DNA of 64,000 bases from Glutinoglossum americanum (Eukaryota > Ascomycota > Geoglossomycetes > Geoglossales > Geoglossaceae). The notes beneath the pieces were generated by a model, which saw nothing but the letters and a program-made list of their open reading frames with translations, was not told where the DNA came from and made no database searches. The position numbers and the translations under genes are program-made. Positions 44,611 to 57,439 of this stretch are shown here, piece after piece. The stretch lies in contig JAGHQL010000111.1 in assembly GCA_020080175.1 (NCBI GenBank), positions 1-64,000 on the forward strand, written 5' to 3'. Position 1 is the stretch's first letter. Each line of letters starts with the position of its first letter.

Positions 44611-47600
44611 CATCAAAGGAATGACGTATTTGGCTTTCGGTTAGCGCATCTACGATAAGCGTCGTCGCGGTAACTATCAGTTTGTTTACGCGGCTTCATC
44701 GTGCACGTGATAAGGCAGACATTGGCCTGGATTGAGGGCCAACGCCTTGCACATATTATGTATATAGTGTATATAGCAGTCGATTCCTCAAGCTTCGGCC
44801 ATAACTTCGCTCAAAATCCTACTCTAGAGATTGCATTTTCCATATACCTACACAGAATGTGCTATTCTAGAAATCTTTGACCCAGCGAGATTTAGAGACG
44901 GCGTGTTGCCGATGTGGTGAAAGGGAGTTAAATTGAGCACGTAAATGTCCGTCAAGCAGCTATGGGGGTCCCTCTTGAGTATAAAGCTCGGTATGGCGCC
45001 CGCCAATTGGCGGTCGTAAGGATCCTTCCCCAGCACATAACCCGAGGGCAGGCCCGCGGTTATCGGTACTTTATTTAGGGCCAGACCGGCTATGGATATA
45101 TTCCTAGGAGGGGCTGCGTGATGATATGGAATAATGAGGTTTAGTTTGCTACTCCATAGAGCCGACAAGATTCGTTAGGGAATCGTCTCAATAACCTTAT
45201 ATCTATCGGGTGCAATCCACCAGCTCGGTTGGGGAGAGTTTCAGAGACCTCACAACTCACAAAAACACTATAAAGAATTTCGGAAGCTGACCCTATTTTA
45301 TAAAATGCTCACACAGTGTACGGAGTACCTGGAAATTTTAGATACCCTAGTTGTGTTATTATAGGGACGACCATAAATTCTAAGCCGAACAAAGAAATCT
45401 CAACTCTGGAATTCTTACCTCGAATTGATGCGACTTCGAAACAGAGCTACAGGGCTGGTTAGGCTGGTCGGAGTGTGCAAATCAATGTCTGGCGCCGTCT
45501 CGGGTCAACTCGCTCAAGTTTATCGCCTGGTTGAGGTCACCGTGACGTCGCTTTCAAGTCAAACGCAATGTGTACCCGGGAATAATAGGCCAACGTAGCG
45601 ATGAGATGGGCCAAATGGGGAGTTCTCCCGAATGTGCAGCGGAGAACTAATGACTACTTTGAGTTAGTGCGAAGGCCTTTGGCCAATACCTCCAGAGTTG
45701 AGACCTCTATTTCACTATGAGTGGGTGCATAAGGAGAAGCAGGCGGAAATAGAACCCATGGCTTTTTAACCCAAGAACTAGCACTCGTCACGCTTTCTTC
45801 CGTAAACTGGACGTAATGCAATATCTTGGAGTTTCCCGTTTCTAGTTAATTTCAGGGGTCGCAGCCCCTCGCATGAAGGTCCATTTGTAACCTCCCAAGG
45901 ATCCTTTTACGCTCGCGTGGGCCGGGGATTTCGGAAACCACACGGCCCCTACGATATTGGCATATATTACATGCATGACCCCGCAAGTCAGATCGGCATG
46001 TAATCATGGGGAAGTTCAATCAATTCCACGGTCTATAGATTAAACATACGGTATGGTTTTATTATTAATCCGCAACGTGGGCCTCTACTCTGGTGGTGGA
46101 CAAGGCATTGTTCCCCTGTAAGCCTCGGAAGGAGCCCAGAAATCAAACTTGGCGATTTTATCCTTGCGGCAGAGGAGGGCAAGAAGTGATTCTAGTACGC
46201 TTGGCTCTCCTGCTCCCGCTGTACACATGCGAACAGGCTGAAAGATAACTGGAGGTTCTCTAAACCCCTGGGTATAACATACTTGGTACTTAGTGGATCA
46301 TGCCATGGTGAGAAGGATACCCACTTGGGTGTGCAAGTATAGTTGACAGCAATCAAAGCAAGTCGTCTTCTTTCCCCTTCTGTGGATCTCCTCCGCTTCT
46401 GGCAATTAGGTGCCACGAGCTCGCCCGTTACAATAAATGCCAAGATCCACAGCGTCGGCGTCGGTATTTCTCCATATGTAAACCATCGGCTTGCTTCTCC
46501 TACGTACGTACGCGCATGCGCAAGGTGGTGTTTGCTATCCATTTTGTTACCGTGGTCGTTCAGCCCCTAGGTTGAATATTCGCAACGTTAGCAGTGGCAT
46601 CGGGAAATGTCAGAAGCCGAATGAAAGACTTTTCGGGGGACCCGATGCCTAATTTTCTCTTTGTGGTCTAGACCATGCGACATTAGATTCCCTGACAGTG
46701 GTTCAAAATTCGGATGTTTTTACGGAATAAGACGCGCTGAGTTCCGGACGAGTAATCTCTGTTGCCAGGCATCCAAGTCGGAGGTGATACCACTTGTCTG
46801 TGCGATATGTCCAGCCGCGGTAGGTCGCATGGAAGGCATTCCGCGCTCTCGTCGATTCAACACTTCGCAGACTAGGAACAGTCCAGTGTGATCCGTCTCA
46901 AGTAATGGAAATTTTGCGCATCCTAGGTTCCCGCGGTGAATTTTCCGACTGACATCGAATCGGAGGAGGGGTGAGAGCGGGTAACGACGGGATAACTTTT
47001 CAGGCGTTAGGATTTGATTTTCTTGCTCCATACACAACCAGTGGGCGCGCCCATGAAAAATTTTCAAAAAGCCAACAACGCTAGGGCCAAAGCCCGGCGT
47101 TAAATCTTCAATGGTAAGATCGCTTGGTATGTACCATAGTGCGATATCGGAAGAAGGTGACTGTGAAGTGAGTCATTGACCTGAACTGGCACACTACCTT
47201 TTTCAGCAATTGGGGCATATCCCCCCCGCGCGTTCTTCGAAAAAAAGATTTCGCGGCGTGAAAACCCGGAGCTAAGGAGCCGTCGCTGTCTGCGGAATTG
47301 CTCTTTCGTAATGATAATCAAGCTGCTTGCTGCATGCAAGGCACTATAGAGGTGCTGGCGACACAAGAAAGAGTGTAGGCAAGGAACTGAGGGTTGAAGC
47401 TTCGGTCAAGGCATGTCGCATAAATAAGTACTCAAGATAATGGATGCTTAGTAGTAAGCTGATGTGAACGTATGACCGAACAAAAACTTGCTGGCCTTGG
47501 TTTCGTTTTTCTTGGTCAGAGAAGCCCCACTATAAGGAATCTTGGATTGCGGCTCTGCACTCGAGCTTGGGAGCCGTGCTGCATGGTGCGTTGATCTGCA

Positions 47601-48634
47601 TATCGCCATGCGAAAGCGATCCAACGAGAGTCTGAGTGCTGGTTGCCCGACATCGGACGGGCCAGGACCCTGGTCGGTAGGGCCCTGTCCTGACGTGGGT
47701 CGTATGCACTATTGCTTCATCTGAGCGTGGGGTTGCACCTGCACATGTGCCATCGGCGCACGGACTTGAGCCAGGGCACTGGGTGGCAGAATTGGCAGAA
47801 TTAGCTAGATAAAACACGACACGATATTGAGGGAAGCAAAGCACGCGCTACTCTGCAGGCAACTAGGCGGCAAAACGGAGGTGTTGCTTGAAGGTGCCCC
47901 GCTCAAGCCTATTCAAGGCCAGACATCGCCTGGTCTTCTGGGGGGTTGTTAATTTGAGAAAAGCAACGAGCAGTAGGATGATACACATACCTAAACGGAG
48001 TGCGCCGCGCAGCAGGCAGTTCCCCTCCTCCGGAGCCTTCATAAACTGCCTGGTCACCCCCCCCAATCTACGCTGAATCCTGTCAGCCTGCTTGCCTCCC
48101 TCCTCCTACGATCTACGAAGAGTCGAACTTCTCTCCGGCACTCCTTTGTGTGACGACAGGATCTGTGTGTAAAGTAGGTGTTCGTTCTAGACAATTGGGC
48201 GGCTTAGCGAGGCGCGCCTCAATTCAATGTTTTGTTACAATTCCTCGCTTATCATTGGGTGAAAGACTTCGTCCTTATCGTCCAGCTAACATGTGTGTGG
48301 GTTATCAAGCACCCTTCAACCGGTAACTCTTTGCGCTTTTAGCCCAGCCACCGAATTGATCTCATACGCAACCCACCAGCCCATCTCCGAGGAGTGTTAC
48401 ATTATCGGAATCTGTTTGCCACACCGGGTAAGTACCCGGCCGCCACTGTTTTTAATCCAACTCTGTACTACTAGGACACCTGCTTTCGTTTGCGACCTGC
48501 GACCGAGCCATTACAGCTAACGTTGTATATGTCTCCTTAGATCTATAGCTTCCAGTCGCACTGTGAATTGTGACATATTTCACATTGACGGCAGGGAGAA
48601 CGCAGGCGTTACAGGACGTCGGGCCGCCCATAGG

Positions 48635-51600
48635 ATGGGTCGAACCGGCGAGGATCTTATCGAACAGCATAATGAGGAAGAGACGACGACAAAGGTTTAC
48701 GACTATCAAAACACTATAGAGAACCGGTCATGGGCAGGTGCTTTGCCGTTGAAGCAGGCGCTATACGATCCTGAATTAGAGAAAGATTCCTGTGGTGTCG
48801 GCTTCGCTGCGTGAGTTGATGCTTCAAGTCTCTTCAGGTTTAAAGAGCCTTTCGACTAACGGGTGGGAGGCAGGCATATTAAGGGTGTGGCCAGCCACAA
48901 GATAGTTAGCGATGGTATGACATTTATTTCATGGCTTGTAACAGATCAATTGTTGACTGCCCGCAGCTCGAAACCTCCTCTGTAACATGACCCATCGTGG
49001 GGCAGTTGGGTCCGACACACGAGATGGAGACGGTGCTGGTGTTATGACATCTATTCCTCATAAGTTCTTTATTAAGAACTTTGAGCGCGAGACAAGCTTC
49101 AAGCTTCCGCCTCAAGGTCAATACGCTGCTGGGAATTTGTTCTTCAAACCGGACAAGGACGTTTTGGTAGAGTCCAAAAGGACCTTCGAACATGTTGCGG
49201 ATAACCTTGGCCTCCGTGTCCTTGGCTGGAGAGAGGTTCCCTGTGACTCAACGCTCCTTGGCCCTGCGGCTCTGTCTCGCGAGCCATTTGTCCTGCAGCC
49301 ATTCGTTGTCCTCGAGAAATCGTATGGCCAAGGTGATGAGCCGTTGACTACAGACCCCAGCGCCTTTGATGAAAAGTATTTTGAACGACAATTATATGTG
49401 CTGCGCAAGCAAAGCACGCACATGATTGGTCTGCACAATTGGTTCTACATCTGCTCCCTCAGTAATAAGAACATTGTTTACAAGGGCCAATTGGCACCTG
49501 TACAAGTCTACAATTATTATCACGACTTGGTATCTGTGGATTACGAGGCACATTTTGCTCTTGTGCACTCTCGATTTTCTACAAACACTTTTCCGAGCTG
49601 GGACCGGGCTCAGCCGTTACGCTGGGCAGCCCATAATGGTAAGTAGTTTTCCTTATCTGCAACAGTTTTGTGAGTAAAAAGCTGATGCTACCGGCTACCA
49701 GGCGAGATCAACACCTTGCGGGGTAATAAAAACTGGATGCGAGCCCGCGAAGGAGTAATGAGTTCTGCGTTGTTTGGGGACGAGCTCGATTTACTTTACC
49801 CGATTGTGGAGGATGGAGGATCCGATTCTGCAGCTTTTGATAACGTCTTGGAGTTGCTAGTCATCAATGGAGTGCTCTCGCTCCCTGAAGCGGTGATGCT
49901 TTTGGTGCCTGAGGCATGGCAGGACAACGTAGCCATGGAGCCTGAAAAGGCAGCCTTCTACGAGTGGGCAGCATGCGTGATGGAGCCGTGGGATGGCCCA
50001 GCGCTCTTTACCTTCGCTGATGGGAGGTACTGTGGCGCCAATTTGGACCGCAATGGCCTCCGTCCTTGTAGATTCTATGTCACTGACGATGATCGAATTA
50101 TTTGTGCATCTGAAGTTGGGGCAATTTCAATCGACCCGGACCGCGTCGTTCAAAAGGGAAGGCTACAGCCTGGAAAGATGCTTTTGGTAGATACAGTGGC
50201 TGGCCGGATTGTGGATGACAGAGAACTCAAGCTGATGGTCTCCAACCGACATGACTTTAGATCTTGGGTGGATACGCAGTTGCTCACACTTTCGGACATA
50301 CAGGGGGGATTGATAGAGTTAGGAATGGATCTTGGCCACGAGTTGGATGATGTGCGCTTGCAAGGCGATCCGAGGTTGATGGCATTTGGATACTCGTTTG
50401 AGCAAGTTAGCTTGCTGCTAGGGCCGATGGTATGCGTGCCTGGTTCACTAGCGATTGAATAGGTGACTAACAGTAGGGTAGGCAGCAGACTCTAAGGAAG
50501 CTCTGGGTTCCATGGGCAATGATGCTCCTCTTGCTTGTCTTGCCCAACAGCCCCGATTACTATACGAATATTTCCGTCAGCTGTTTGCGCAGGTGACTAA
50601 TCCGCCGATAGATCCTATCCGTGAGGCAATAGTCATGTCGTTAGAGTGCTATGTTGGGCCTCAAGGCAATGTTCTTGAAATGGACCCTTCTCAATGCCAC
50701 CGACTGCTTTTGCAATCTCCGGTACTGTCCATTGATGAGTTCAATGCCGTTAAGAACATGACCCAACTCTACCCTGATTGGCTCATTAGGACAATCGATA
50801 TCACCTTTCCCAAGTCGGAGGGTGTTCCTGGATATCTAAACGCACTTGACCGCATTTGCAACATCGCAAGCAAGGGCATCCAGAACGATGATAAAATCCT
50901 CATTCTCTCAGACCGCGCAACATCTGCTGACCGTGTACCTCTTTCGGCTTTGCTTGCTTGTGGTCTTGTGCATCACCATCTGGTCCGTAACAAGTGGCGG
51001 TCAAAGGTAGCTCTAGTCATTGAGACAGCAGAGGCAAGGGAGGTCCATCATATGTGTGTTCTCCTTGGTTATGGTGCTGATGCCATCTGTCCATACCTTG
51101 CTATTGAGTGCATTCTCAGGATGAATCGTGAGAAACTAATTAGGCGTGAACTCTCTGACGAGAGCGTTGTTAACAATTACAAGTATTCTTGTGATGGCGG
51201 AATACTGAAGGTTATGAGTAAGATGGGCATTTCCACCCTACAAAGTTATAAAGGTGCACAGATTTTTGAAGCACTTGGAGTCGACGACACAGTGGTGGAT
51301 AGATGCTTTACGGGAACTGCAACCAGAATTAAGGGGATGACCTTTGAGCTTATTGCTCAAGATGCCTTCGCTTTCCACGAAAAAGGATATCCTACGAGGC
51401 ACACCGTAACCATTCCAGGGCTACCAGAGTCTGGGGAATATCATTGGAGGGATGGTGGAGAGGCTCATGTCAACGACCCAGTTAGCATTGCCAACATCCA
51501 GGATGCGGTCCGCACCAAGAACGACAAATCTTATGAAGCATACTCGCTATCAGAGTACGAACAGATCAAGAACTGCACCCTACGTGGGTTACTTGACTTC

Positions 51601-54600
51601 AATTTTGAGGATTACATCCCAGTGCCTATCGATCAAGTAGAACCGTGGACTGAGATTGTTCGGCGATTCTGCACAGGGGCTATGTCGTACGGCTCTATCT
51701 CAATGGAGTCTCACTCTACGTTAGCTGTGGCAATGAATCGCCTCGGGGGTAAGTCCAATACTGGAGAGGGTGGGGAGGATCCGGAGAGGAGCCAAAGGTT
51801 GGAGAATGGAGACACCATGCGATCTGCCATCAAGCAGGTTGCTTCCGGACGGTTCGGTGTCACTTCAAACTACCTTGCCGACTCTGATGAGCTCCAGATC
51901 AAGATGGCGCAAGGGGCGAAGCCTGGAGAAGGTGGTGAGCTTCCCGGACACAAGGTCTCGCAGTCGATCGCTCGCACGCGACATTCCACCCCTGGTGTAG
52001 GGCTCATTTCTCCTCCGCCCCACCACGACATTTATTCGATCGAAGATCTCAAACAATTGATCTATGATTTGAAGTGTTCTAATCCTCGGGCTCGGGTATC
52101 TGTGAAACTCGTATCTGAGACGGGAGTTGGCATTGTTGCCTCCGGTGTGGCGAAAGCCAAGGCTGACCACATCCTTATCTCTGGTCACGATGGTGGTACT
52201 GGTGCTTCTAGATGGACAGGCATTAAATACGCTGGACTGCCCTGGGAACTTGGCCTCGCGGAAACTCATCAAACCTTGGTTCTCAACGATCTCCGCGGGC
52301 GTGTTGTTGTTCAGACTGATGGCCAGCTTCGGACTGGCCGAGATGTGGCAATAGCTTGCTTGCTTGGAGCAGAAGAGTGGGGGTTTGCAACCACCCCCCT
52401 TATCGCTATGGGTTGTATCATGATGCGGAAATGCCACTTAAACACCTGTCCGGTTGGTATTGCGACCCAGGATCCTGAACTGCGAAAGAAATTCACAGGG
52501 ACGCCTGAACATGTAATCAATTTCTTTTACTACGTCGCAAACGAGCTTCGGGCAATTATGGCGAAGCTTGGATTCCGCACGATCAACGAGATGGTAGGTC
52601 ACTCGGAAGTCTTGCGGGTCCGTGAGGACTTGAGAACGGCGAAGACCGAGAACATTGACCTTTCTCTCATTTTAACACCTGCTCACTCCCTCCGGCCGGG
52701 TGTTGCTACCTACAATGTCCGCAAGCAAGATCACCGACTACACGTGCGGCTCGATAATAAACTGATTGCGGAGGCTGAGTTGACCTTGGAAAAGGGTATC
52801 CCAACTCGTGTTGAGTGCGACATCCTCAATACCGATCGTACGCTTGGTGCAACCCTCTCGTACCAGATTAGCAAGAGGTATGGTGAGACTGGCCTACCAC
52901 AAGACACCGTTCATACGAACATCAGAGGCTCTGCCGGGCAATCTTTTGGTGCCTTCCTCGCGCCAGGTGTGACCCTGGAACTTGAGGGTGACACAAACGA
53001 TTATGTTGGAAAGGGGCTCTCTGGCGGCCGTATCATCGTTTACCCGCCAAGAACGGCAGTGTTTAAGGCGGAGGAGAATATCCTCATTGGCAATGTGTGC
53101 CTCTATGGCGCCACGAGCGGGACCTGCTTCTTCCGCGGAGTGGCTGCAGAGCGTTTTGCCGTGCGTAACTCTGGCGCCACTGCTGTTGTTGAGGGCGTCG
53201 GTGACCATGGTTGCGAATATATGACTGGCGGTCGAGTCCTTGTTCTTGGCTCCACGGGCCGTAATTTCGCTGCCGGTATGTCCGGAGGGATTGCCTATGT
53301 TCTTGACATGACGCAAGACTTCACAACAAAGGTAAACATGGAGATGGTGGAGCTCTCTGGTCTTGAGGACCCGGCTGAAATCGCTTTCGTGCGTGGTCTG
53401 ATTGAGGATCACCACCACTACACTGGCTCTGAGCTTGCGGCTCGCATCCTGCTTGACTTCACACGAGCGCTCGATCGTTTCGTGAAAGTATTGCCGACTG
53501 ACTATAAACGTGTCCTTGCTGAAGAGGCGGCAAGAGCTGAGCTAGCGAGGAGGGCACAATATACTCTTCCGGTGCTTCCTGTTAACCCTGCGCGCGAAGA
53601 TCATGGCAAGGCCCAAAAACATGTACACACCGGGGAGGCGGCTAGTAAAAAGGCCAACATGCTCGACATTGAAGAGAGCGTTGGAGATGTAAAGGCCGAT
53701 AAGAAGCGGTCCGCATTGGTGCTTGATAAGACTAGGGGGTTCATGAAGTATCAGCGTGAAAGCGAGAAGTATAGAAACCCGAAGACGAGAACCCGTGATT
53801 GGGCCGAGCTGTCCAAGCGGCTTGACGACGATGAGCTGAAATACCAGTCAGCCCGATGCATGGATTGCGGTGTGCCTTTCTGCCAGTCTGATACCGGTTG
53901 CCCTATCAGCAATATCATTCCGAAGTGGAATGAGCTTGTTTTCCAAAACCAGTGGAGAGATGCGCTCAACCGGTTACTCATGACTAACAATTTCCCTGAA
54001 TTTACAGGCCGTGTCTGTCCTGCGCCGTGCGAAGGTGCCTGCGTGCTTGGTATCAATGAGGAGGCCGTCGGTATTAAATCTATCGAGTGTGCCATTATTG
54101 ACCGTGGCTTCCAGATGGGCTGGATTGTGCCAACCCCCCCGCCAAAGCGAACTGGGCGTTGTGTAGCAATCATTGGCTCAGGCCCTGCAGGACTTGCGGC
54201 CGCAGACCAGCTCAATAAGGCTGGTCACTCCGTAACGGTTTACGAACGAGCTGATCGAATTGGTGGTTTGCTGATGTATGGTATTCCGAATATGAAACTG
54301 GATAAAAAAATCGTTCAACGACGAGTTGACTTTTTGGCCTCTGAAGGAATTGAATTCATTCCGGGCGTTCACGTGGGCAAAGATTTGCAGCTTAAAGAGC
54401 TGCGCGACAACAACGATGCAGTTATCATTGCTACTGGAGCTACTTTACCAAGGGACTTACCGATTCCTAACCGCAATCTGGATGGTATCCACTTCGCCAT
54501 GCAGTTTTTGCACAAGAACACAAAGTCCCTGCTCGACTCAGAATTACAGGATGGGCACTACATATCCGCAAAAGATAAGCACGTTGTCGTCATCGGTGGT

Positions 54601-55321
54601 GGGGATACAGGAAACGACTGCATCGGCACCTCAGTCCGGCATGGCGCGAAATCCGTCACAAATTTTGAATTGCTGCCTCAACCCCCTCCGGAACGTGCTC
54701 GCGATAACCCATGGCCCCAGTGGCCACGCATATATCGTATTGACTATGGTCATTCGGAAGTCAAAACTCATCATGGGAAAGATCCTCGTGAGTACTGTGT
54801 AATGTCCAAGGAATTTGTCAGTGACGGCGATGGCCAAGTGAAAGGCATCAATACCATCCGTGTTGAGTGGACTAAAGGAGCGCACGGCGGTTGGGATATG
54901 AAGCAAGTTGAGGGATCCGAACAATATTTCCCAGCTGACTTGGTCCTTCTCTCCATGGGTTTCTTGGGCCCTGAAGATCGTCTTCTGGGCAACGAAATTG
55001 AAAAGGATGCTCGAAAGAACATTAAGACTCCGCCTGGGGAGTACAACACCTCTCTGCCCGGTGTGTTTGCAGCTGGCGATTGTCGCCGTGGGCAGTCGCT
55101 CATTGTCTGGTAGGTATCTCCCTAGCACTCTCTTAACTTCTAAAACTAACGTTAATTTTAGGGGCATCAATGAAGGACGACAATGTGCTCGGGAGGTTGA
55201 CCAATACCTGATGCAGTCCACTCTGCTTCCTGCCACCGGAGGCATTACTCGACGTGCGCCATATGAAATTCTCGGTGGGGCCGAGCACGTATCCCTTCAG
55301 GTCGTTGCTGCTGCTACTTGA
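48635..55321 (+). CDS. glt1: NADH-dependent glutamate synthase (GOGAT)
   Basis: Makes two glutamates from glutamine and 2-oxoglutarate in nitrogen assimilation. Six exons give 2134 aa: 48635-48810, 48874-48914, 48967-49638, 49702-50429, 50482-55109, 55162-55321. A ~52-residue propeptide precedes Cys53 ([13 protein letters not shown]), the expected N-terminal nucleophile of the class II glutaminase domain. The central domain, FMN barrel ([20 protein letters not shown]) and 3Fe-4S cluster ([12 protein letters not shown]) follow, then the GxGxG beta-helix domain. A linker joins the small-subunit part, which has two 4Fe-4S cysteine sets ([18 protein letters not shown]) and the nucleotide folds IIGSGPAG and VIGGGDTG. 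Large and small subunits are fused, as in fungi and plants. An in-frame upstream ATG (48563) exists, but I chose 48635 because CCATAG|G just before it could be a leader-intron acceptor. Confidence 0.97.
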
Positions 55322-56403
55322 AGTCGTGCAAATACGGGGTTCCACATGTTGAATGTTGACAGCGCATAGCTCAATAGAGCCATGTTTCCTGCATCATGAC
55401 TCGTGCCTCCCATTTTTTTTGTACCTCATTTGTTGGAGGCCGCCATGGGTGGGCATCTCGGAAAAGCGAAAGGGAAATGAGATAAAAGGCGTAGTGACAA
55501 CCCCTCCCCATCCATGTTGTGTGTTTCTGCTCATTGACTAAGCTGGTTGGATATTATTTGCGCATCTCCTTACAATGTTTCCCTTTCTGTGCTTGCTTTC
55601 CGCTACCCAATCCCTCTACTGCACTATCCTGAGAATTCTATACATTGACATACCTCGAGCGAGTCGTCCCTTTTCTGGAGCGATCCACTTCGCATGTAAA
55701 TAAATTCGCTATAGTCTATACGTACAGAAGAAAGAAGTAAACATCCCAAACGTTCCTGGCGGTGTGTGCGGTAGGTTTGCGGACGTACCGTTTAGGCTTC
55801 ACTTAGGCTCTATCACGCCAAAATCTAGTTAAGACTCGCGTAGAGCTCTGAGCGGGAGAGACGCTTTGACGGGGCGGGGTTTAACTAAAGCTTAGATAAG
55901 AGTGCGAAGGCCTTTGGCGAAATGAAAGTATATGCACGTGACGGCGTGATGTTCTCGTGTGGGCGGCGCGATAGGAGATTCGTTCGGTAAAATGCCCTTT
56001 TTATCGCACAAAACGTTGATAAAGGGTCTTCCCGCCAGTGCGATTCATCGACGGCGGCGTTCTGACCGTGAACACAAGCATGAATACTAGGGCCGAATCC
56101 CCGTTTCCGACGTCTCCTGAGCCGTACTACTCGCCGAGCGATTGGAGCGAGCCACTTGAGCCAGATGTGCAGGACAATGAGCCAACTGTAAGGTTCTTCA
56201 CCAGAGCGTACTCCTTCCATAACAACGCCAACCGTCATGGCACAGAGTAAAGATACTATCAACATGTTCAATGCTACTCTCGTAGACTTCCCAACCAGGT
56301 ATATAGACTGTCTGGTGGTGCGCCGAGTTCTTTTGGCAATACCCGGTGGGATGGGATGAGCGCCGGCTGATCCAACAGAAGCCTTCCTGTCGGGTATAGA
56401 GAC
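55322..56403. other. Intergenic 1.1 kb after glutamate synthase
   Basis: 3' flank of glutamate synthase, then sequence that may hold upstream exons of the next gene. An ATG at 56080 opens a plausible exon (MNTRAESPFPTSPEPYYSP, ending ...DNEPT before a GTAAGG donor at 56188), and a chain into the next gene can be drawn with weak splice sites. A 594-bp minus-strand frame (55885-56478) overlaps it and looks like a shadow. Confidence 0.4.
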
Positions 56404-57151
56404 ATGAGCAAGATCGACAAGCTGAAGTTTAGATACGAGTACGCAAAGAGGCATAATGAGGAAGTTCGGTGAGGGCACGTTCCTGTCATGTTCATTTATT
56501 TGCCCTAGACCTTCGGCAGCTTACATGTAACTACGTACAAACAACAGGCAACGAGTAATCCACCAAGCCAAGGACATCAAACGTAGAATCGACTCTGAAA
56601 CTGAGGGCAAGACCAAAGGATACGCAGATGAATGCGCTGCCAGGATCGAAATGTCACTCGAAACGAAATGGGACCCCTCGACCGGGCCGCCGAAGCCGCT
56701 TGAACTCCCTGAGAGACCTTCCCTGCTCGAAAATGGGAGTATGGCGATACGCTACTGGAATCTCATGCTCGATCTCTCCGAGAAGCTTACAGCGTTAGAC
56801 GAACAAAACGCGGAGACGCTCGACACTTTCCGCGATGCTTTAAAGAGATATGGCGTTGAAGCGACGCCTCCTAGAAGCCTTGGTGCCAACCCCGCGGGAC
56901 CTGCGAAAGCTGGGGTTGGGAAGGGATCCGGGAAAGAGTCCTCAAGCGGCAGATTCAAGGAGGGATCTGGAAGCGCGGCAGCTGGAAAGGGGCCCGGACG
57001 AGAGCATTCAGGCGCCAAGGCCAATGAGGGAGTTGGAAACGCAGTGGCCGGAAATGGGTCCGGAAGAGATCTCTCGGGCGCTAAGGGCAATGGGGGGGTC
57101 TGGAAAAGCAACGCAGTAGCTGGGAGGGAGTCTGTAGGTGGTGGGCCGTGA
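56404..57151 (+). CDS. Orphan protein with glycine-rich 22-residue repeats
   Basis: Not recognised. Two exons (56404-56468, 56548-57151) give 222 aa. Residues 1-125 are charged and helical (KIDKLKFRYEYAKRHNEE, then QAKDIKRRIDSE, then MLDLSEKLTALDEQNAETL), ending KRYGVEATPP. Residues 143-214 are three Gly/Ser/Lys-rich repeats of 22, 22 and 24 residues plus a partial fourth, sharing the pattern AxAGxGxGRExSGAKxNxGVGN. The intron (79 bp) has good consensus ends. The gene may begin further upstream, with a first exon at 56080. Location and role unknown. Confidence 0.6.
56909..57124 (+). repeat. Coding tandem repeats of 66, 66 and 72 bp
   Basis: Three imperfect in-frame units and a partial fourth inside the preceding gene. 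All lengths are multiples of three, so copy number could change without breaking the frame. Confidence 0.8.
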
Positions 57152-57439
57152 GGGTGACCGTAAGGGGCGCGGAACTTGGAGGAGAGGGAGCACCTGCGGC
57201 TGCGTAAGCGCCAATGAGTGTATTCTGGCGTTCTGAGCCGGTGGCGCTTATGCCTACTTCTAGTTGTGTATTTAATGGGTGTTGCCGGGGGGTGGGTGTT
57301 CTCATGGGGTATTTTCTGCAGTCTGGCAGTACGACTGCCTCATCAACGATAACTTAAGCAAAGGGTCAAACGCTGCCGCTAAGCATCCCCAGGCCTTTAA
57401 TGGTGTTGTGTGGCTCTCAGCTCTGAAGTAACGAGGAGG

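Larger units (their letters stand above)
44215..48634. other. 4.4-kb divergent region between hsp70 and glutamate synthase
   Basis: No supported gene. The longest frames (44848-45168, 46192-46542, 46720-47067, 47530-47844, all minus, 104-116 codons) resemble nothing I know. It must contain the hsp70 promoter on the left and the glutamate synthase promoter on the right. CTTATC sequences (48248-48253, 48274-48279) near the right end match the GATA core bound by nitrogen regulators such as AreA, but such short sites occur by chance. Base composition is near that of the rest of the window. Confidence 0.45.

Noticed and set aside
51865-52437. 190-codon minus-strand frame inside glutamate synthase
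   Set aside because: Antisense shadow of a strongly conserved exon.
55885-56478. 197-codon minus-strand frame near 56 kb
   Set aside because: It overlaps the better supported plus-strand gene and has no family resemblance. It is not fully excluded.
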